Under the pieces are notes generated by a model that searched no databases, was not told where the DNA came from, and saw nothing but the letters and a program-made list of their open reading frames with translations. The position numbers and the translations under genes were made by a program. Source: VRUE01 sp963702575 (GTDB taxonomy: Bacteria > Actinomycetota > Thermoleophilia > Solirubrobacterales > 70-9). Taken from it: DNA of 64,000 nucleotides. Positions 35,101 to 45,600 of this stretch are shown in pieces. Location: contig CAVPCU010000008.1 in assembly GCA_963702575.1 (NCBI GenBank), positions 47,340 through 111,339 on the forward strand. Direction: 5' to 3'. Numbering within the stretch: position 1 is the first letter of the stretch; each line of letters opens with the position of its first letter.

Positions 35101-38100
35101 CCGGTCCCCGGCTTGGTCACGCTCAGCTTGAACTTCGGTTTGGCGGTGAGGTTGAAGGTCGCCGTGACGGCGCTGTTGGCTTCGAGCGTGAAGGCGCAGG
35201 GGCTGGTCGAGCAGCTCGATGCGGAGCCGGTGCCCGAGCTGTAGCCGGCGAAGCTCGAGCCTGCGTTGGCGGTGGCGAGGACTTCGACCGCGGTGCCGTT
35301 GGGCTGGGGGCTGGTGCAGGCCCCGGCCGAGCCGCCGTTGAACTTGCATTTGACTTCGCCGGTGCCGGTTCCCGCTTTGGCGATCGAGAGGGTGCGGAGG
35401 ATCGGGCTGAAGACGGCGCCGACCGATTTGGCCGCGCTCATCGTCACCTTGCAGGCCCCAGAGCCCGTGCAGGCGCCGGTCCATTCCTTGAATTCCGATC
35501 CCGAGGCAGCCGCCTGGTTGAGGGTGACTTCGGTCCCTTCTTCGAATTCGGCTTCGCAGCCGGCCCCGCTGCCGCAGTTGATGCCTGACGGCGTCGAGGT
35601 GACCGTGCCGCTTCCCGTTCCCGACTTCGAGACCGTGAGCTTGAACTTCGGTTTGACAACCAGGTTGAAGGTCGCCGTGAGGGAGCTGTTGGCTTCGAGC
35701 GTGAAGGAGCAGGGCGAGGCGGAGCAGCTGGAGGCTGAGCCCGTCCCAGCGCTGAAGCCGGCGAAGCTCGAGCCGGCGTTGGCGGTGGCGAGGACTTCGA
35801 CCGCGGTGCCGTTGGGCTGGGGGCTGGTGCAGGCCCCGGCCGAGCCGCCGTTGAACTTGCATTTGACTTCGCCGGTGCCGGTTCCCGCTTTGGCAATCGA
35901 GAGGGTGCGGAGGATCGGGCTGAAGACGGCCCCGACGCTCTTCGCAGCGCTCATCGTCACTTTGCAGGCCCCCGAGCCCGTGCAGGCGCCGGTCCATTCC
36001 TTGAATTCCGATCCCGAGGCAGCCGCCTGGTTGAGGGTGACTTCGGTCCCTTCTTCGAATTCGGCTTCGCAGCCCGCGCCGCTACCGCAGTTGATTCCCG
36101 CGGGGGTGCTGGTCACGGTGCCTGAGCCGGTTCCCGGCTTGGTCACGGTCAGCTTGAACTTGGGTTTGGATCCCGAGGAGAAGCCGCCGTTCACGCGGGC
36201 GTCGTAGATGTCGGCTTCTTCGCCTTCGTCCGTTCCGACCAGGCCCTGGTCGGTGGTGAAGAAGACGTTTTCGCCGCTCGGGTCGGCGTCGAGGAATTCG
36301 GCGTCTTCGGAGCCCTCGCCCGAGGAGAGGAGCCCGAGGCAGCCCCCCGCGGAGGCGACGTAGGCCTCGGCGCCCTTTTCTTCGCAAGCTGTCTTGCTAG
36401 CAGCGCTCTCCCACTCATAGACGTCCTCTTTGCCGTTGGTGTCGCGGGGCAGGAGGGCGTCATAGGAGTTAAAGAAGAGGCGCTTGCCGTCGGTCGAGAG
36501 GGCGCGGGGGGCGTAGAGGTCGGTGGCGGGGAGCGGGATCGAGGCGGCGCTCGGCAATTCCCCCGCGCCGCCGGGGCCGCTCAGGACCCGGCCCGCCGGG
36601 CTGGCGCCGGCGGGGCTGCAGGAGACGCAGACGGGTCCCGCCGAGCCGACCCGGTAGAGGAAGAGCTCGGCGTCGGGCCGCCCCGATTCCTGGTCGGCGT
36701 TGTCATAGCCGGTGAGTCGGGCGCTTGAGAGGAAGGCGAGGGACTTGCCGTCGGCGGAGGCGCGCGCCGCGTGCAGGACCGGCTCGGGGGAGGTGTCGGA
36801 GATCGATTCGGGGGCGACGTCGGCCGGTGAGAGGGTGGCGATGAAGCTCATCGTCCCTTCGTTGTCGAGGTAGAGGTTGGGCTTGCCTTCGGTGGCGCCG
36901 GTGGTGCCGGCGAGGACTTCTTCGGAGACGAAGTAGATCCGCGAGAGGTCTTCGCTTCGCCCGGCGACGCCGAGGGTCTTGCCGGCCAGTTTGACCGAGC
37001 TGGTGCTGGCGAGGGTGAAGAGGTAGAGGTTGCCGGCGATCGGCCCTTCGGCGACGCGGAAGAGCGCCTTTTCGCCGCTCGGGGAGGCGGCGAGGAAGGC
37101 GGAGGGGGCGGTCGTTTTGGCGCTCGAGATCGCGACCGTGCAGGCCTTGCCCGCTTCGGGGACGCAGTTGCCTTTTTTTTCTTTGGTCGCGCTTTCGGGC
37201 GCCCCGGGGTTGAGCCGCAGGTAGACCTTGCCCGCGCCGCTTGCCCTTTCCCCCGATTCGGTCCAGTAGGCCTTGGAGCCGTCGGCCGAGAGGGCGCCGC
37301 CGAGGGAGGCGAGGCGGTGCAGCGAGCTCGGCGGCAGGATGGATCCCGCTTCTGAGCCGCTTCCCCCCGAGCAGTTGCCGGTGGCGGCGGCGCCCGTGGG
37401 CAGCACGCAGAGCAGGTGCAGGGCGCCTTCGCTCGAGTAGTAGGCCTGCCAGGGCCCAGCGGCGGCGTTGGCGGTGAGCTTGTCCTTTACCCGCACGATC
37501 GCCGCGTGCCCGTTTGACGAGGCGCCCTGCAGCTCGGGGGCGAACTTTTCGGCTTCGACAGTGGGCGTCGCCGCCAGCAGCGTTTCGTAGGCTTCTTTGC
37601 CGCAGCCTTCGCGGCGGTAGAGCTCTTCGTAGCCGGCTGGAGCGCCGGGGGCGAGGGGCGGCTGGGCCGCGGTCGCCAGCCAGCCCTGGCAGAGGTCTTC
37701 GGAGAAGAGCCTGTAGGGGGTGGCGGAGGCCGTGCCGGGGGGGGCGTTCAGCGCTTCGCTTTGCCAGCCGGCTTTGGGGTCGCGGCTGGCGATCTCCTGT
37801 TCGATCGCCGCCGGCCCTGCCCGGTAGGAGGTGTAGGTGAGCTTCTGGCCGCTGGAGGCGCTCTGCCCGAGGCCCGCCGGGTAGCCGTCGGCGCCGAGGC
37901 GGGCGCCCACCTCCGCGCCTTCCTTCTCGGCCGGGCTGACCATCTCGTATGCGCGGCAGTCGGGCAGGTGGGAGCCGGGACCGTTGCGGAAGGAGTCGTT
38001 GGGGCAGGGCGGTGAGGAGAGCGGTTCGAAGGTGGTGAAGCTCGATTCGGAGCCCACTTCCCTGAAGCCCGAGCCTTCGGGGGCCCCGCCCCCCAGCCCG

Positions 38101-39863
38101 AAGACCGGCCCCCCGCCGCCGCTCTTGGCGAGGAAGCGGTAGTGGTAGACGGTGCCGGGCGCCAGCCCTTCGAGGGAGACCGTCGCCTTCTGAGCCTGGC
38201 CGGTCTGCTTTTCGGTCAGCAGGGTGCCGGGGGGCAGGGGCTTCTCTTCTTCACAGCCCCCTTCGGAGCACTTGCCGGTCCCGTACTGGACGTAGTAGCG
38301 GGCATCGGGCCAGAAGTGGGGGTTGATCCTCGCCGCCACGGTGGCGCCGTCGGTTTGCACCGAGCTGGCGAACTGGGAGACGATCTGGGGCGGCACCGCG
38401 GGCTGGCGTTCGAAGCCAACCGGGCCGGGGCCGAAGGAGCGGACGAAGCTGTCGACGCTGGAGAAGAAGTAGGCGACGTAGAGGTCGCCGATCGCGTTGG
38501 TGGCGATCCCGGTGAGGTTGAATTGCCCACCGCCACTCGAGGGTGGGAACAGCGGGGATTCGCAGCAGCTCGCCGGCGAGAGCGGCGAGCCGCCGGGGCC
38601 GTACTCGAAGACGCTGCGGCGGTTGGCGGCGTTGGCTTCTTCGGCGAAGAGGTCCCCGGCGGCGTCGGTCGCCACCGCGTTCTGGCCGACGAGCTGGGCG
38701 AGCTGGGCGCCCGTCGCGGGGTCGAGCTTGTGGACCCCGCCTTCGCTGTTGAAGGTGGCGTAGAGGTCGCCGCTCACCGGGTCGAAGGCGAGGCCTACCA
38801 CGCGCTTGCCGGGGAGCGGGGCCTGGGCTTCGTATTCGCCTTCGAGATCGAAGCGCTGGAAGCGTTCGTTGTCGCCGACGAAGATCTCACCGGGCGGGCC
38901 GAGGGAGATGCCGGAGCTGGCGTTGGCGCCGTTGCTGAACTGGCCCTGGCCGGTTCCGGGGGCTCCCGCCTGGCAGACGTCGCCCGAGGCGGCGGTGCAG
39001 CGGTTCTGCTGGGCTTCGGGCGCGGCGGCTTCGACCTTGGTCTTGTCGACCTTGCCGCCGAACGCCAGCAGGAAGCGCCCGGCGGAGTCGAACTTCTGCA
39101 CCCTGTCGTTGCCGGCTTCCCGCACGAAGACCTCCCCGGCCGGGTCGACGGCGATGGCGCGGGCGTCCTTCAGCTCCCCCGCGCCGCCGCCTTCGAGCCC
39201 CGCCTGGCAGCCCGATTCTTCGGTGCAGCTCTCCAGGCCCGCGGTGGCGGCGTGGCCCTCGGCGCGGGTGGAGGCTTCGAGCACGGTGGAGGGCTGGCCG
39301 CCGGTTAGGCCTTCGTTCACCGTCGCGAGCTGGGGGACGTTCGTGGCGGCGCGGGAGCCGCGGAAGGCAACCACGTAGATATATGGGGACTTGCCGTCGG
39401 CGCTGCCGGGGACCGCTTCGACGTGCACGGCGCCGGCGCCGAGGCCGGGCAGGGCGCCGAGGGCCGATTCGAGCTCTGGGGCGGTGGCGCCGAGGGGCAG
39501 CGAGGCGCTCGGGTGGCCTTCGAATTCGAGGCGGAATGCGCCCGAGGCGGCCCTCACCCTGACTTCCTGCTGCTCGTTGACCGCCCCGGGGGCGACGTCC
39601 CAGCCGAAGGCCTTGACGAAGCCGCCCCAGGGGGTGAACTCGTCGACGCGGTTGTTGGTGGAACCGAGGCCGACGACGTAGACGTGGCCGTCGATCGGGT
39701 CGGTGGCGATCCCGTAGGGCAGATCCAGCCGCCCCGCGGCGGCGCCTTCGCCGCCGAAGCGGGTCAGTTCTTCTTCGTCGGAGACCCCGGCGGCGCGGGC
39801 CGCCGGGGCGAGGGCGAGGGCGGCGAGGAGCGCGGCGAGGGCGAGCGCCGGGGCCCTTCTCAT
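32199..39863 (-). CDS. giant secreted protein: beta-propeller, FN3/PD40-like region, 14 InlB-type repeats, C-terminal domain
   Basis: This encodes 2554 aa. ATG 39863 overlaps the stop of the upstream gene (ATGA) and begins a signal peptide (ALALAALLAALALAPAARA). About residues 40-560 hold NHL/6-bladed propeller repeats (GIATDPIDGHVYVVG, AIAVDPAGEVFVREAGNDRV, LAFDPVSGDLYATF). A fibronectin-like stretch follows (GLAPGTVYHYRFLAKSGGGG), then a PD40/TolB-like region to about residue 1230 (SEDLSRIYFVSEEVLAGTTG). Fourteen B-repeats follow: five alternating A-B pairs, then four single A-type repeats. The last 125 residues are a beta domain shared with the proteins at 23276 and 24798. No anchor is seen. 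Probably an adhesin or matrix protein; the function is unknown. Confidence 0.82.
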   Translation of the reverse strand: MRRAPALALAALLAALALAPAARAAGVSDEEELTRFGGEGAAAGRLDLPYGIATDPIDGHVYVVGLGSTNNRVDEFTPWGGFVKAFGWDVAPGAVNEQQEVRVRAASGAFRLEFEGHPSASLPLGATAPELESALGALPGLGAGAVHVEAVPGSADGKSPYIYVVAFRGSRAATNVPQLATVNEGLTGGQPSTVLEASTRAEGHAATAGLESCTEESGCQAGLEGGGAGELKDARAIAVDPAGEVFVREAGNDRVQKFDSAGRFLLAFGGKVDKTKVEAAAPEAQQNRCTAASGDVCQAGAPGTGQGQFSNGANASSGISLGPPGEIFVGDNERFQRFDLEGEYEAQAPLPGKRVVGLAFDPVSGDLYATFNSEGGVHKLDPATGAQLAQLVGQNAVATDAAGDLFAEEANAANRRSVFEYGPGGSPLSPASCCESPLFPPSSGGGQFNLTGIATNAIGDLYVAYFFSSVDSFVRSFGPGPVGFERQPAVPPQIVSQFASSVQTDGATVAARINPHFWPDARYYVQYGTGKCSEGGCEEEKPLPPGTLLTEKQTGQAQKATVSLEGLAPGTVYHYRFLAKSGGGGPVFGLGGGAPEGSGFREVGSESSFTTFEPLSSPPCPNDSFRNGPGSHLPDCRAYEMVSPAEKEGAEVGARLGADGYPAGLGQSASSGQKLTYTSYRAGPAAIEQEIASRDPKAGWQSEALNAPPGTASATPYRLFSEDLCQGWLATAAQPPLAPGAPAGYEELYRREGCGKEAYETLLAATPTVEAEKFAPELQGASSNGHAAIVRVKDKLTANAAAGPWQAYYSSEGALHLLCVLPTGAAATGNCSGGSGSEAGSILPPSSLHRLASLGGALSADGSKAYWTESGERASGAGKVYLRLNPGAPESATKEKKGNCVPEAGKACTVAISSAKTTAPSAFLAASPSGEKALFRVAEGPIAGNLYLFTLASTSSVKLAGKTLGVAGRSEDLSRIYFVSEEVLAGTTGATEGKPNLYLDNEGTMSFIATLSPADVAPESISDTSPEPVLHAARASADGKSLAFLSSARLTGYDNADQESGRPDAELFLYRVGSAGPVCVSCSPAGASPAGRVLSGPGGAGELPSAASIPLPATDLYAPRALSTDGKRLFFNSYDALLPRDTNGKEDVYEWESAASKTACEEKGAEAYVASAGGCLGLLSSGEGSEDAEFLDADPSGENVFFTTDQGLVGTDEGEEADIYDARVNGGFSSGSKPKFKLTVTKPGTGSGTVTSTPAGINCGSGAGCEAEFEEGTEVTLNQAAASGSEFKEWTGACTGSGACKVTMSAAKSVGAVFSPILRTLSIAKAGTGTGEVKCKFNGGSAGACTSPQPNGTAVEVLATANAGSSFAGFSAGTGSASSCSASPCSFTLEANSSLTATFNLVVKPKFKLTVSKSGTGSGTVTSTPSGINCGSGAGCEAEFEEGTEVTLNQAAASGSEFKEWTGACTGSGACKVTMSAAKSVGAVFSPILRTLSIAKAGTGTGEVKCKFNGGSAGACTSPQPNGTAVEVLATANAGSSFAGYSSGTGSASSCSTSPCAFTLEANSAVTATFNLTAKPKFKLSVTKPGTGSGTVSSTPAGINCGSGAGCEAEFEEGTEVTLNQSASTGSEFKEWTGACSGSGACKVTMSAAKSVGAVFSPILRTLSIAKAGTGTGEVKCKFNGGSAGACTSPQPNGTAVEVIATANAGSTFAGYSSGTGSASSCSTSPCAFTLEANSAVTATFNLTAKPKFKLSVTKPGTGSGTVTSTPAGINCGSGAGCEAEFEEGVEVTLAQAAASGSEFKEWTGACSGSGTCKVAMSAAKSVGAVFNPIPRTLSIAKTGTGTGEVKCKFNGGTAGACTSPQPNGTAVEVIATANAGSTFAGYSSGTGSASSCSTSPCAFTLEANSAVTATFNLTAKPKFKLSVTKPGTGSGTVSSTPAGINCGSGAGCEAEFEEGVEVTLNQAAASGSEFKEWTGACTGSGACKVTMSAAKSVGAVFSPIPRTLSITKTGTGTGEVKCKFNGGSAGACTSPQPNGTAVEVIATANPGSTFAGFSAGTGSAAACSTSPCSFTLEANSSVTATFNVVVKPKFKLTLSKSGTGAGTVTSTPAGINCGSGAGCEAEFEEGTEVTLNQSPAAGSEFKEWTGACSGSGACKVTMSAAKSVGAVFNLKPKPKFKLGVAKAGTGSGTITSTPAGINCGSSCVAEFEEGTEVTLNQAASPGSEFKEWSGACSGSGTCKVTMSSAKNVGARFNPAAKPKFKLSVSKTGTGTGTITSSPAGIICGAACEHEYEEGTHVTLTESPGAGSEFAGWQTPQCDESTATTCEVVIDGDEALAASFVPQSKPKPEFTLTVEISGNGSGLITCNDTACAASYPEGEKVSFAAVPLAGSSFSGWSGGGCSGTGACKVTIEEDTTIIAKFSSKPIVTPPPPLEKGTAIASGIAQVQDESALIRLLCPGSSRCTGTLELFARLQDPRSFGHRRSHRDAPKATLIGTASFDLAPRSQGTVSVKITSARALRLLGRGGDLDAQLLGTSVRARSVRLVGARVRHRRG
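33603..36167 (-). repeat. five tandem 513-bp double repeats inside the giant gene
   Basis: The period is exactly 513 bp (171 codons): equivalent bases recur at 33508, 34021, 34534, 35047, 35560 and 36073. Each unit encodes one A repeat (KPKFKLTVTKPGTGSGTV, SEFKEWTGACTGSGACKVTM) and one B repeat (RTLSIAKAGTGTGEVKCKFN, FTLEANSAVTATFN). Long stretches are identical in DNA between units, so the array is recently homogenised and a likely assembly hazard. Confidence 0.92.
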
Positions 39864-42696
39864 CGGCGCGCCGCCTTGCGCTTGCCTTTGCCCTTGTGCT
39901 TCTTGGCCTTCGGGCACCTCGGCGCCACCACCGGCTCGATCCGCTCGAGCTTGCCGCTCTGGGCGCTCAGGGTGCCCTTGGCGCGGTTGACCGAGGAGCA
40001 GAGGTCGGTGCTGTTGACGATCAGGCCCTTCGCCCCGCCCTGCATTTCGAGCACGAACCTGGAGACGGGGGCGTCGGGGATCGCTTCGAAGGTGCTCCTG
40101 ATGCCGCCCTTGTGGGAGTCGATGCGGGAGGCGAGGTCGATGTTGACCAGGCCGTGCAGAGCCACCACCAGGTCGGGCAGGTTGTGGTTGGAGGAGCGCA
40201 GGAAGACCGGGCCCGAGAACGGCTCTTCCAGCAGCGGGCTGGTCGCCCTGGCGGTCCCGTAGATCGAGGCCGCCGGGCACTGTTCCCCGTTGCCCCCTCC
40301 CGCCGCGAACTGCACCCGGGTGCAGATCGTCTTGAAGTGGCCCTGTTCGAGGAAGGCCGAGTGGGGCAGGGTGACGACCGCGCTTTTGAAGTTGGCATCG
40401 CCCGCCCTCGGGGTGACGGTCGCGCTCAGCGCCGGGAACTTTCCGCGCTTGGTCCCGCCCTTGAGGGCGATCCGCACCTCGGGCTTGAAGCCCAGGGCGG
40501 CGCAGTCGGCGGCCTGGTAGCGGGCGGAGAGGCCGATCGGGACGTCGTCTGAAGGATCGAGGGGCTTGAGGAACGATCCGAACAGGGTCGCCCTGGCGCT
40601 ACTGGGTTCGCAGTCGGTCGGGTTGAGGGTGAAGTTCGGCCTGTCCGCGTAGACGCGGAGGTCCCTGACGTTCAAGGGGATGCCCTTGAGGATGTGGGGG
40701 ATCGGGTCTGAGTGGGCGCCGTCGACTTCGACTTCGGCGGTCAGCGGGTTGAGGGTGAGGGCCTCGCGGACGACGACGGTGCCGGCGTCGAAGGGGCCGG
40801 CCAGGGCGGGGACGATCGCGACCACCGAGAGCGGGTCGCCGCCGATCGGCCCGGCCAGGTAAAGGGAGCCGGGGACGTAGGTGAGCTGCGATCCCACTCC
40901 CGCCCCGCCCAGCACCCTGCCGATCTTCGAGGAGGCCGGGCAGGATGGGCGCTCGAGCTCTTCCCGGCCGCCGTGGGGCCCGGTGCGGGCCTTTGCCTGG
41001 GCGATCGCCGAGTCGGGGCATTTGGCCAGGCCGGCGAGCTTGCCGAGCACCCCCGGGGGCAGGACGGCGGAGAAGCGGGTCATGTCCTGTTCGCCGTCTT
41101 TGCGGGTGAGGCGCATCTCGAAGGGCGAGTAGGCGCCGGCGCTGTTGTTGAGCGAGCCCGCTTCGAAGCTCGGGTGAAAGGGCGCGACCCCGCCCGGCGG
41201 GCAGGGGCCTTCGTTTGGCCCGGAGGCGATCTGGAAGGCCGAGGTGGCGCTCGCCGGCGCTCCCCCCGAGGAGGGGTAGAGGGTCGCGGTGGCGTCGAAG
41301 CTGCCGCAGCGCGGCGGGCTGATCAGGGGCGAGCGGCCGCCCTCGCGGAGGTGGAGCCTCAGCTCGCTGAAGGGCAGCTGGGGGACTTCTTCGGCGGTGG
41401 CGATCAGCTGGCCGGTGGTGGGGTCGGGTTCGACCTTCAGCGGCTGGCGGACGACGATCCCCAGGTTGGCGCTCTTGATCACCATGTAGAGGGCTAGGAG
41501 GGAGTCGAAGGGGTTCTCGTAGGGCTTGGCGACGTAGAGGGTGCCGGCGAGGGGTTCTTCGATCAGCGGGCTCTGGACTTCGACCGTGCCGATCTTCGAA
41601 GCCTCCGGGCAGCCCGCCCCCGGCGCCGAGGAGGGCGTCTCCCTGGCGAGCTCCTGCTCGCTGCAGACGCCGAGCCCTTCGGCCAGGGAGGGGTTGGCGG
41701 TGATCCCTTCGGGCAGGGTGACGACGGCTTTTTCCAGGTCGGCGTTGGAGAGCCCGGCGGGGTTGGTCAGGCCTTCGTTTTGCAGGTCGAGGCTGAAGTC
41801 AAGGCCGCTCGGGCTCTGCGCCGCCAGGGTGGTCGGCTTGGCGGTGATCTGGGGGTTGAAGCCGAGCGCCGAGCAGCCGCTCATCCCCGCCGCTTCGGCG
41901 AGGCCCGTGTCGGGTTCGGCGTCGGGCTGTTGCCAGGAGATCGCTTCAAAGCTCGTGATCAGCGGCCCGTGGCAGGAGCGCGGCAGGGTGAGGAAGGGGA
42001 CTTCGGGGGCGCCGGTGTCGCAGGTTCCGAGGGAGAGCGGTTCCCCGGCGGGGCCCGATTCGAGGTTCAGGCAACTGCCGCGGTAGGGGTCGTGGGAGTG
42101 GGCGGCGGGGATCCCCCACAGCTGCAGCTCGGCGCTGTAGAAGTTGGCGGCCTGGAGGATGTTCACCGCGGCGGCGCTGAGGTTGTAGGGGGGGATTGGT
42201 TGAGGCCGACTTCGACCGTTACCGGGATGCCGCCGTTGACGACGAAGCCGATCTTCGCCGCCACTCCCGGCGGCGCGACGAGGTTGTAGACGGCCTCGGC
42301 GTAGACGATGCCGGGCTTTGCCACCTCGACCCGGGTGAACCCGACCGCGGTCGCGTCGGGGCAGGCGGGGTGGGAGCCGCCGTCGATCGTCAGGAACTCG
42401 GCGGTGGTGCAGGTCGGCACCGCGGTGCGCGAGCCGATGAAGCCCGCCGGCAGCTGAAAGCGCGCCGTCTTCACCGCCCCGTCGGGGACCTTGCCCAGCA
42501 CCGGGTCTTCCCTGGTGTTGACCGCGAAGGAGGTCGTCGCGGCGAAGGGGTGGGAGCCGGCCTGGGTCGCCGCGGCGCCGTTCTTGTCGAAGAAGCCCGA
42601 GCTGAAGTCCTCGAGGCCGAATTCGGCCTCGGCGGCGGGGGCGGCGAGGAGCGCGGCGAGGGCGGCCGCGGCGAGGAGCGTCGCCAGCCGCTTCAT
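39860..42696 (-). CDS. large secreted protein, middle gene of the coupled operon, one apparent -1 frameshift
   Basis: ATG 42696 overlaps the previous stop (ATGA) and starts a clean signal peptide (MKRLATLLAAAALAALLAAP, then AAEAEFGLEDFSS). The frame breaks at a run of seven G (42188-42194, + strand); adding one base restores NQSPPYNLSAAAVNILQAAN and a continuous product of about 945 aa. The mature protein has repeated modules with VTLPEGITANPSLAEGLGVC, CPEASKIGTVEVQSPLIEEP, YVAKPYENPFDSLLALYMVI, each found twice in variant form, and a basic tail (KKHKGKGKRKAARR). I do not recognise the family. It is secreted and coupled to the giant protein downstream. Confidence 0.68.
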
Positions 42697-45600
42697 CGTG
42701 GAGCCCCGCGCCTGTGCTTGGCGTGCTTCGCCTTGGCCTTCCCGCGCGGCTTGCCCGCACAGCGGCCCCTGCGGCGCACCTTGCCCTTCGCGCAGCGCGC
42801 CGGGCCCGGCGCTTCTTCGACCACGTTGCCGGCGCCCTGGAAGCTCGCCGAGGCGGGGGTCGGGTCGCGGGGCGCTTCGGGGGGCTCTGGCAGGCTTCGC
42901 CTTCGCAGGCCGCGGGGGCGACCGACTGGGGGAAGCCGCCGCCTTCGCGGGCGTCGTAGAGGTCGATCAGGCCGGGGTCTTGGGGCAGCAGGCTGGCGTT
43001 GGTGGTGAAGAAGACGTCGTGCCCGTCGGCGCCGGCGTCGGCGAATTCGGAGTCCTGGGGGCTTTCGCCGGAGGAGATCAGGCTGAGGCAGCCGCCCGAG
43101 GCCGCGACGTAGAGCTCGGCTCCCTTTTCCTCGCACTCGGCCCTGCCCGATGCCGCCTCCCACTCATAGACGTCCTCTTTGCCGTTGGTGTCGCGCGGCG
43201 CCAACGCGTCGTAGCTGTCGAAGAAGAGCCGAGCGCCGTTGCTCGAGAGGGCGCGGGGGACGTGCAGCTCGGTGCTGGCCATCGGGATCGAGGCGGCCGT
43301 AGCCAGGTGCGCCGTGCCGAGAACTCCTCCCACCACGCGCCCCCGCGGCCGCGCCCCGCCCGGGTTGCAGGAGACGCACACCGGCCCGCCGGTCCCGGCC
43401 CGGTAGAGGTAGGCCTCCGAGTCGGCTGCGCCGCTTTCCTGGTCGGTGTTGTCATAGCCGCCGAGGCTCGCGGTCGAGATGAAGGCCAGAGCGCCGCCGT
43501 CCGGCGTTGCCCTGGCGGCCTGGTAGAGCGGCTGGGCCATCGTGTCGCCGGGAAACTCGGCCGGCATCGCGTCGGTGCCCGAGAGCGTCGCGACGAAGGC
43601 GAAGGCCCCTTCGTTGTCGAGGTAGAGGTTGGGCCGCCCTTCGGTGGCGCCGCTCGTGGCGGGGAGGACTTCTTCGGAGACGAAATAGATCCGCGAGAGG
43701 TCTTCGCTCTGCCCGGCCACGCCGAGGGTCTTGCCGGCCAGTTTGACCGACCCCGCCCCCAGGGCGAACAGGTAGAGGTTGCCCGCCAGCGGCCCTTCCA
43801 TCACCTCGAAGAGCGCCTTCGAGCCGTCGGGGCTGGCGGCGAGGAAGCGCGAGGCTTTCGGCGTTTTGGCGCCCGAGACCGCGACCGTGCAGGCCCGTTC
43901 GGCTTCGGGGAGGCAGTTGCCTTTGCCGTCTTTGGCGGCGCTTTCGGGATCGCCCGGGTCGAGGCGCAGGTAGACCTTGCCCGCGCCGTTTGCCTTTTCC
44001 CCCGAGTCGGTCCAGTAGGCCCTGGCGCCGTCGTCGGAGATCGCCCCGGCGACGTTGGCCAGGCGCCCGAGCGCCAGCAGTTCGACGGTGGTGTCGGCGC
44101 TGGTCCCCCCCGAGCAGTTGCCGACGCTGGGCGTCCCGTCGGGTTGGATGCAGAGGGGCCGCGCTTCCCCCCCGCTGGCATAGAGGGCGCGCCAGGGCCC
44201 GCCGGCTTGGAGCTTTGCCCGCACGATCGCCTCTTTGCCGTCGGCCGAGGCCCCCTGGGGCTCGGGGTCGAATTCGCGCGCCGGGATGCTCGGCTCGACC
44301 GGGATCAGCGCTTCGTCGGCCTCCCCCGAGCAGAGGTCTCGCCGGTAGGCGTTGGGGTAGCCTGCGAAGGCGTGGGCGGGGTCCAGCAGCGGTTCGGTCG
44401 CCGCCACGTACCAGCTTTCGCAGAGATCGCCCGAGAAGGCTTTGAAGGGGTTGGTCAGCCCGGCCGTGAAGTTGAGTTCTTCGGAGGGGGTGGCCAGGGA
44501 GGGGACGATCGATTCGCTCTGCCAGCCCGCCGAGGGGTCGCGGCGGGCGAGGTACTGGTTGGTGTAGGCGGCGCCCTTGGGGTCGGCGAAGCTGCGGTAG
44601 GAGGAGTAGGTGAGCTTCTGGCCGTCCGCGGAGCTCTGCTCGAGTTCGGTGAAGCCCAGCGCCAGGACGTCGCCGTTGTTCTTGTCGAGCGGGCTGACCA
44701 TCTCATAGGCCCGGCAGTCGGGCAGCCTCGCCCCGGGGCCGATCCGGAAGACGTCGTTGGGGCAGGCCGCAGCGGGGAGCGGTTCATAGGTGGTGAAGGT
44801 GGCTTCTTCGCCGACCGCCGGGCCCCCGCCGCCGCTCTTGGCGAGGAAGCGGTAGTGGTAGACGGTGCCGGGCGCCAGCCCTTCGAGGGAGACGGTCGCC
44901 TTCTGGGGCAGGCCGGTCTGCTTGGCGGTCAGCAGGGTGCCGGGCGGCAGCGGCTTCTCTTCTTCACAGCCCCCTTCGGAGCACTTGGCGGTCCCGTACT
45001 GCAGGTAGTAGCGGGTATCGGGCCAGAAGTGGGGGTTGATCTCGGCCCCCACCGTCGCCCCGTCGGTTTGCACCGAGGTGGCGAACTGGGCGGCGATCGT
45101 CGGCGCGACGCTCGGCTGGGTTTCGAAGGAGACCGGGCCGGGGCCGAAGGAGCGGATGAAGCTGTCGACGCTGGAGACGTAGTAGGCGACGTAGAGGTCG
45201 CCGATCGCGTTGGTGGCGATCGCCCGAGGGTTGAATTGCCCAAAACCACCGCCCGGGTTTGGGAACAGCGGGGATTCGCAGCAGCTCGCCGGCGAGAGCG
45301 GCGAGCCGCCGGGGCCGTACTCGAAGACGCTGTGGCGGTTGGCGGCGTTGGCTTCTTCGGCGAAGACGTCCCCGGCGGCGTCGGTCGCCACCCCGTTCTG
45401 GCCGGCGAGCTGGCCGAGCTGGGCGCCCGTCGCGGGGTCGAGCTTGTGGACCCCGCCTTCGCTGTTGAAGGTGGCGTAGAGGTCGCCGCTCACCGGGTCG
45501 AAGGCGAGGCCTTCGACGCTCTTGCCGGGAAGCGGGGCCTGGGCTTCGTATTCGCCTTCGAGATCGAAGCGCTGGAAGCGTTCGTCATCGCCGACGAAGA

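Noticed and set aside
33765..35588. Plus-strand 607-codon frame with periodic sequence opposite the 513-bp repeats
   Set aside because: The periodicity is inherited from the real repeats on the minus strand; no start signal or domain.
23640..36170. Regularly spaced repeats that might suggest CRISPR or satellite DNA
   Set aside because: Periods are 270 and 513 bp, in frame, and encode protein repeats; there are no short identical repeats with unique spacers.
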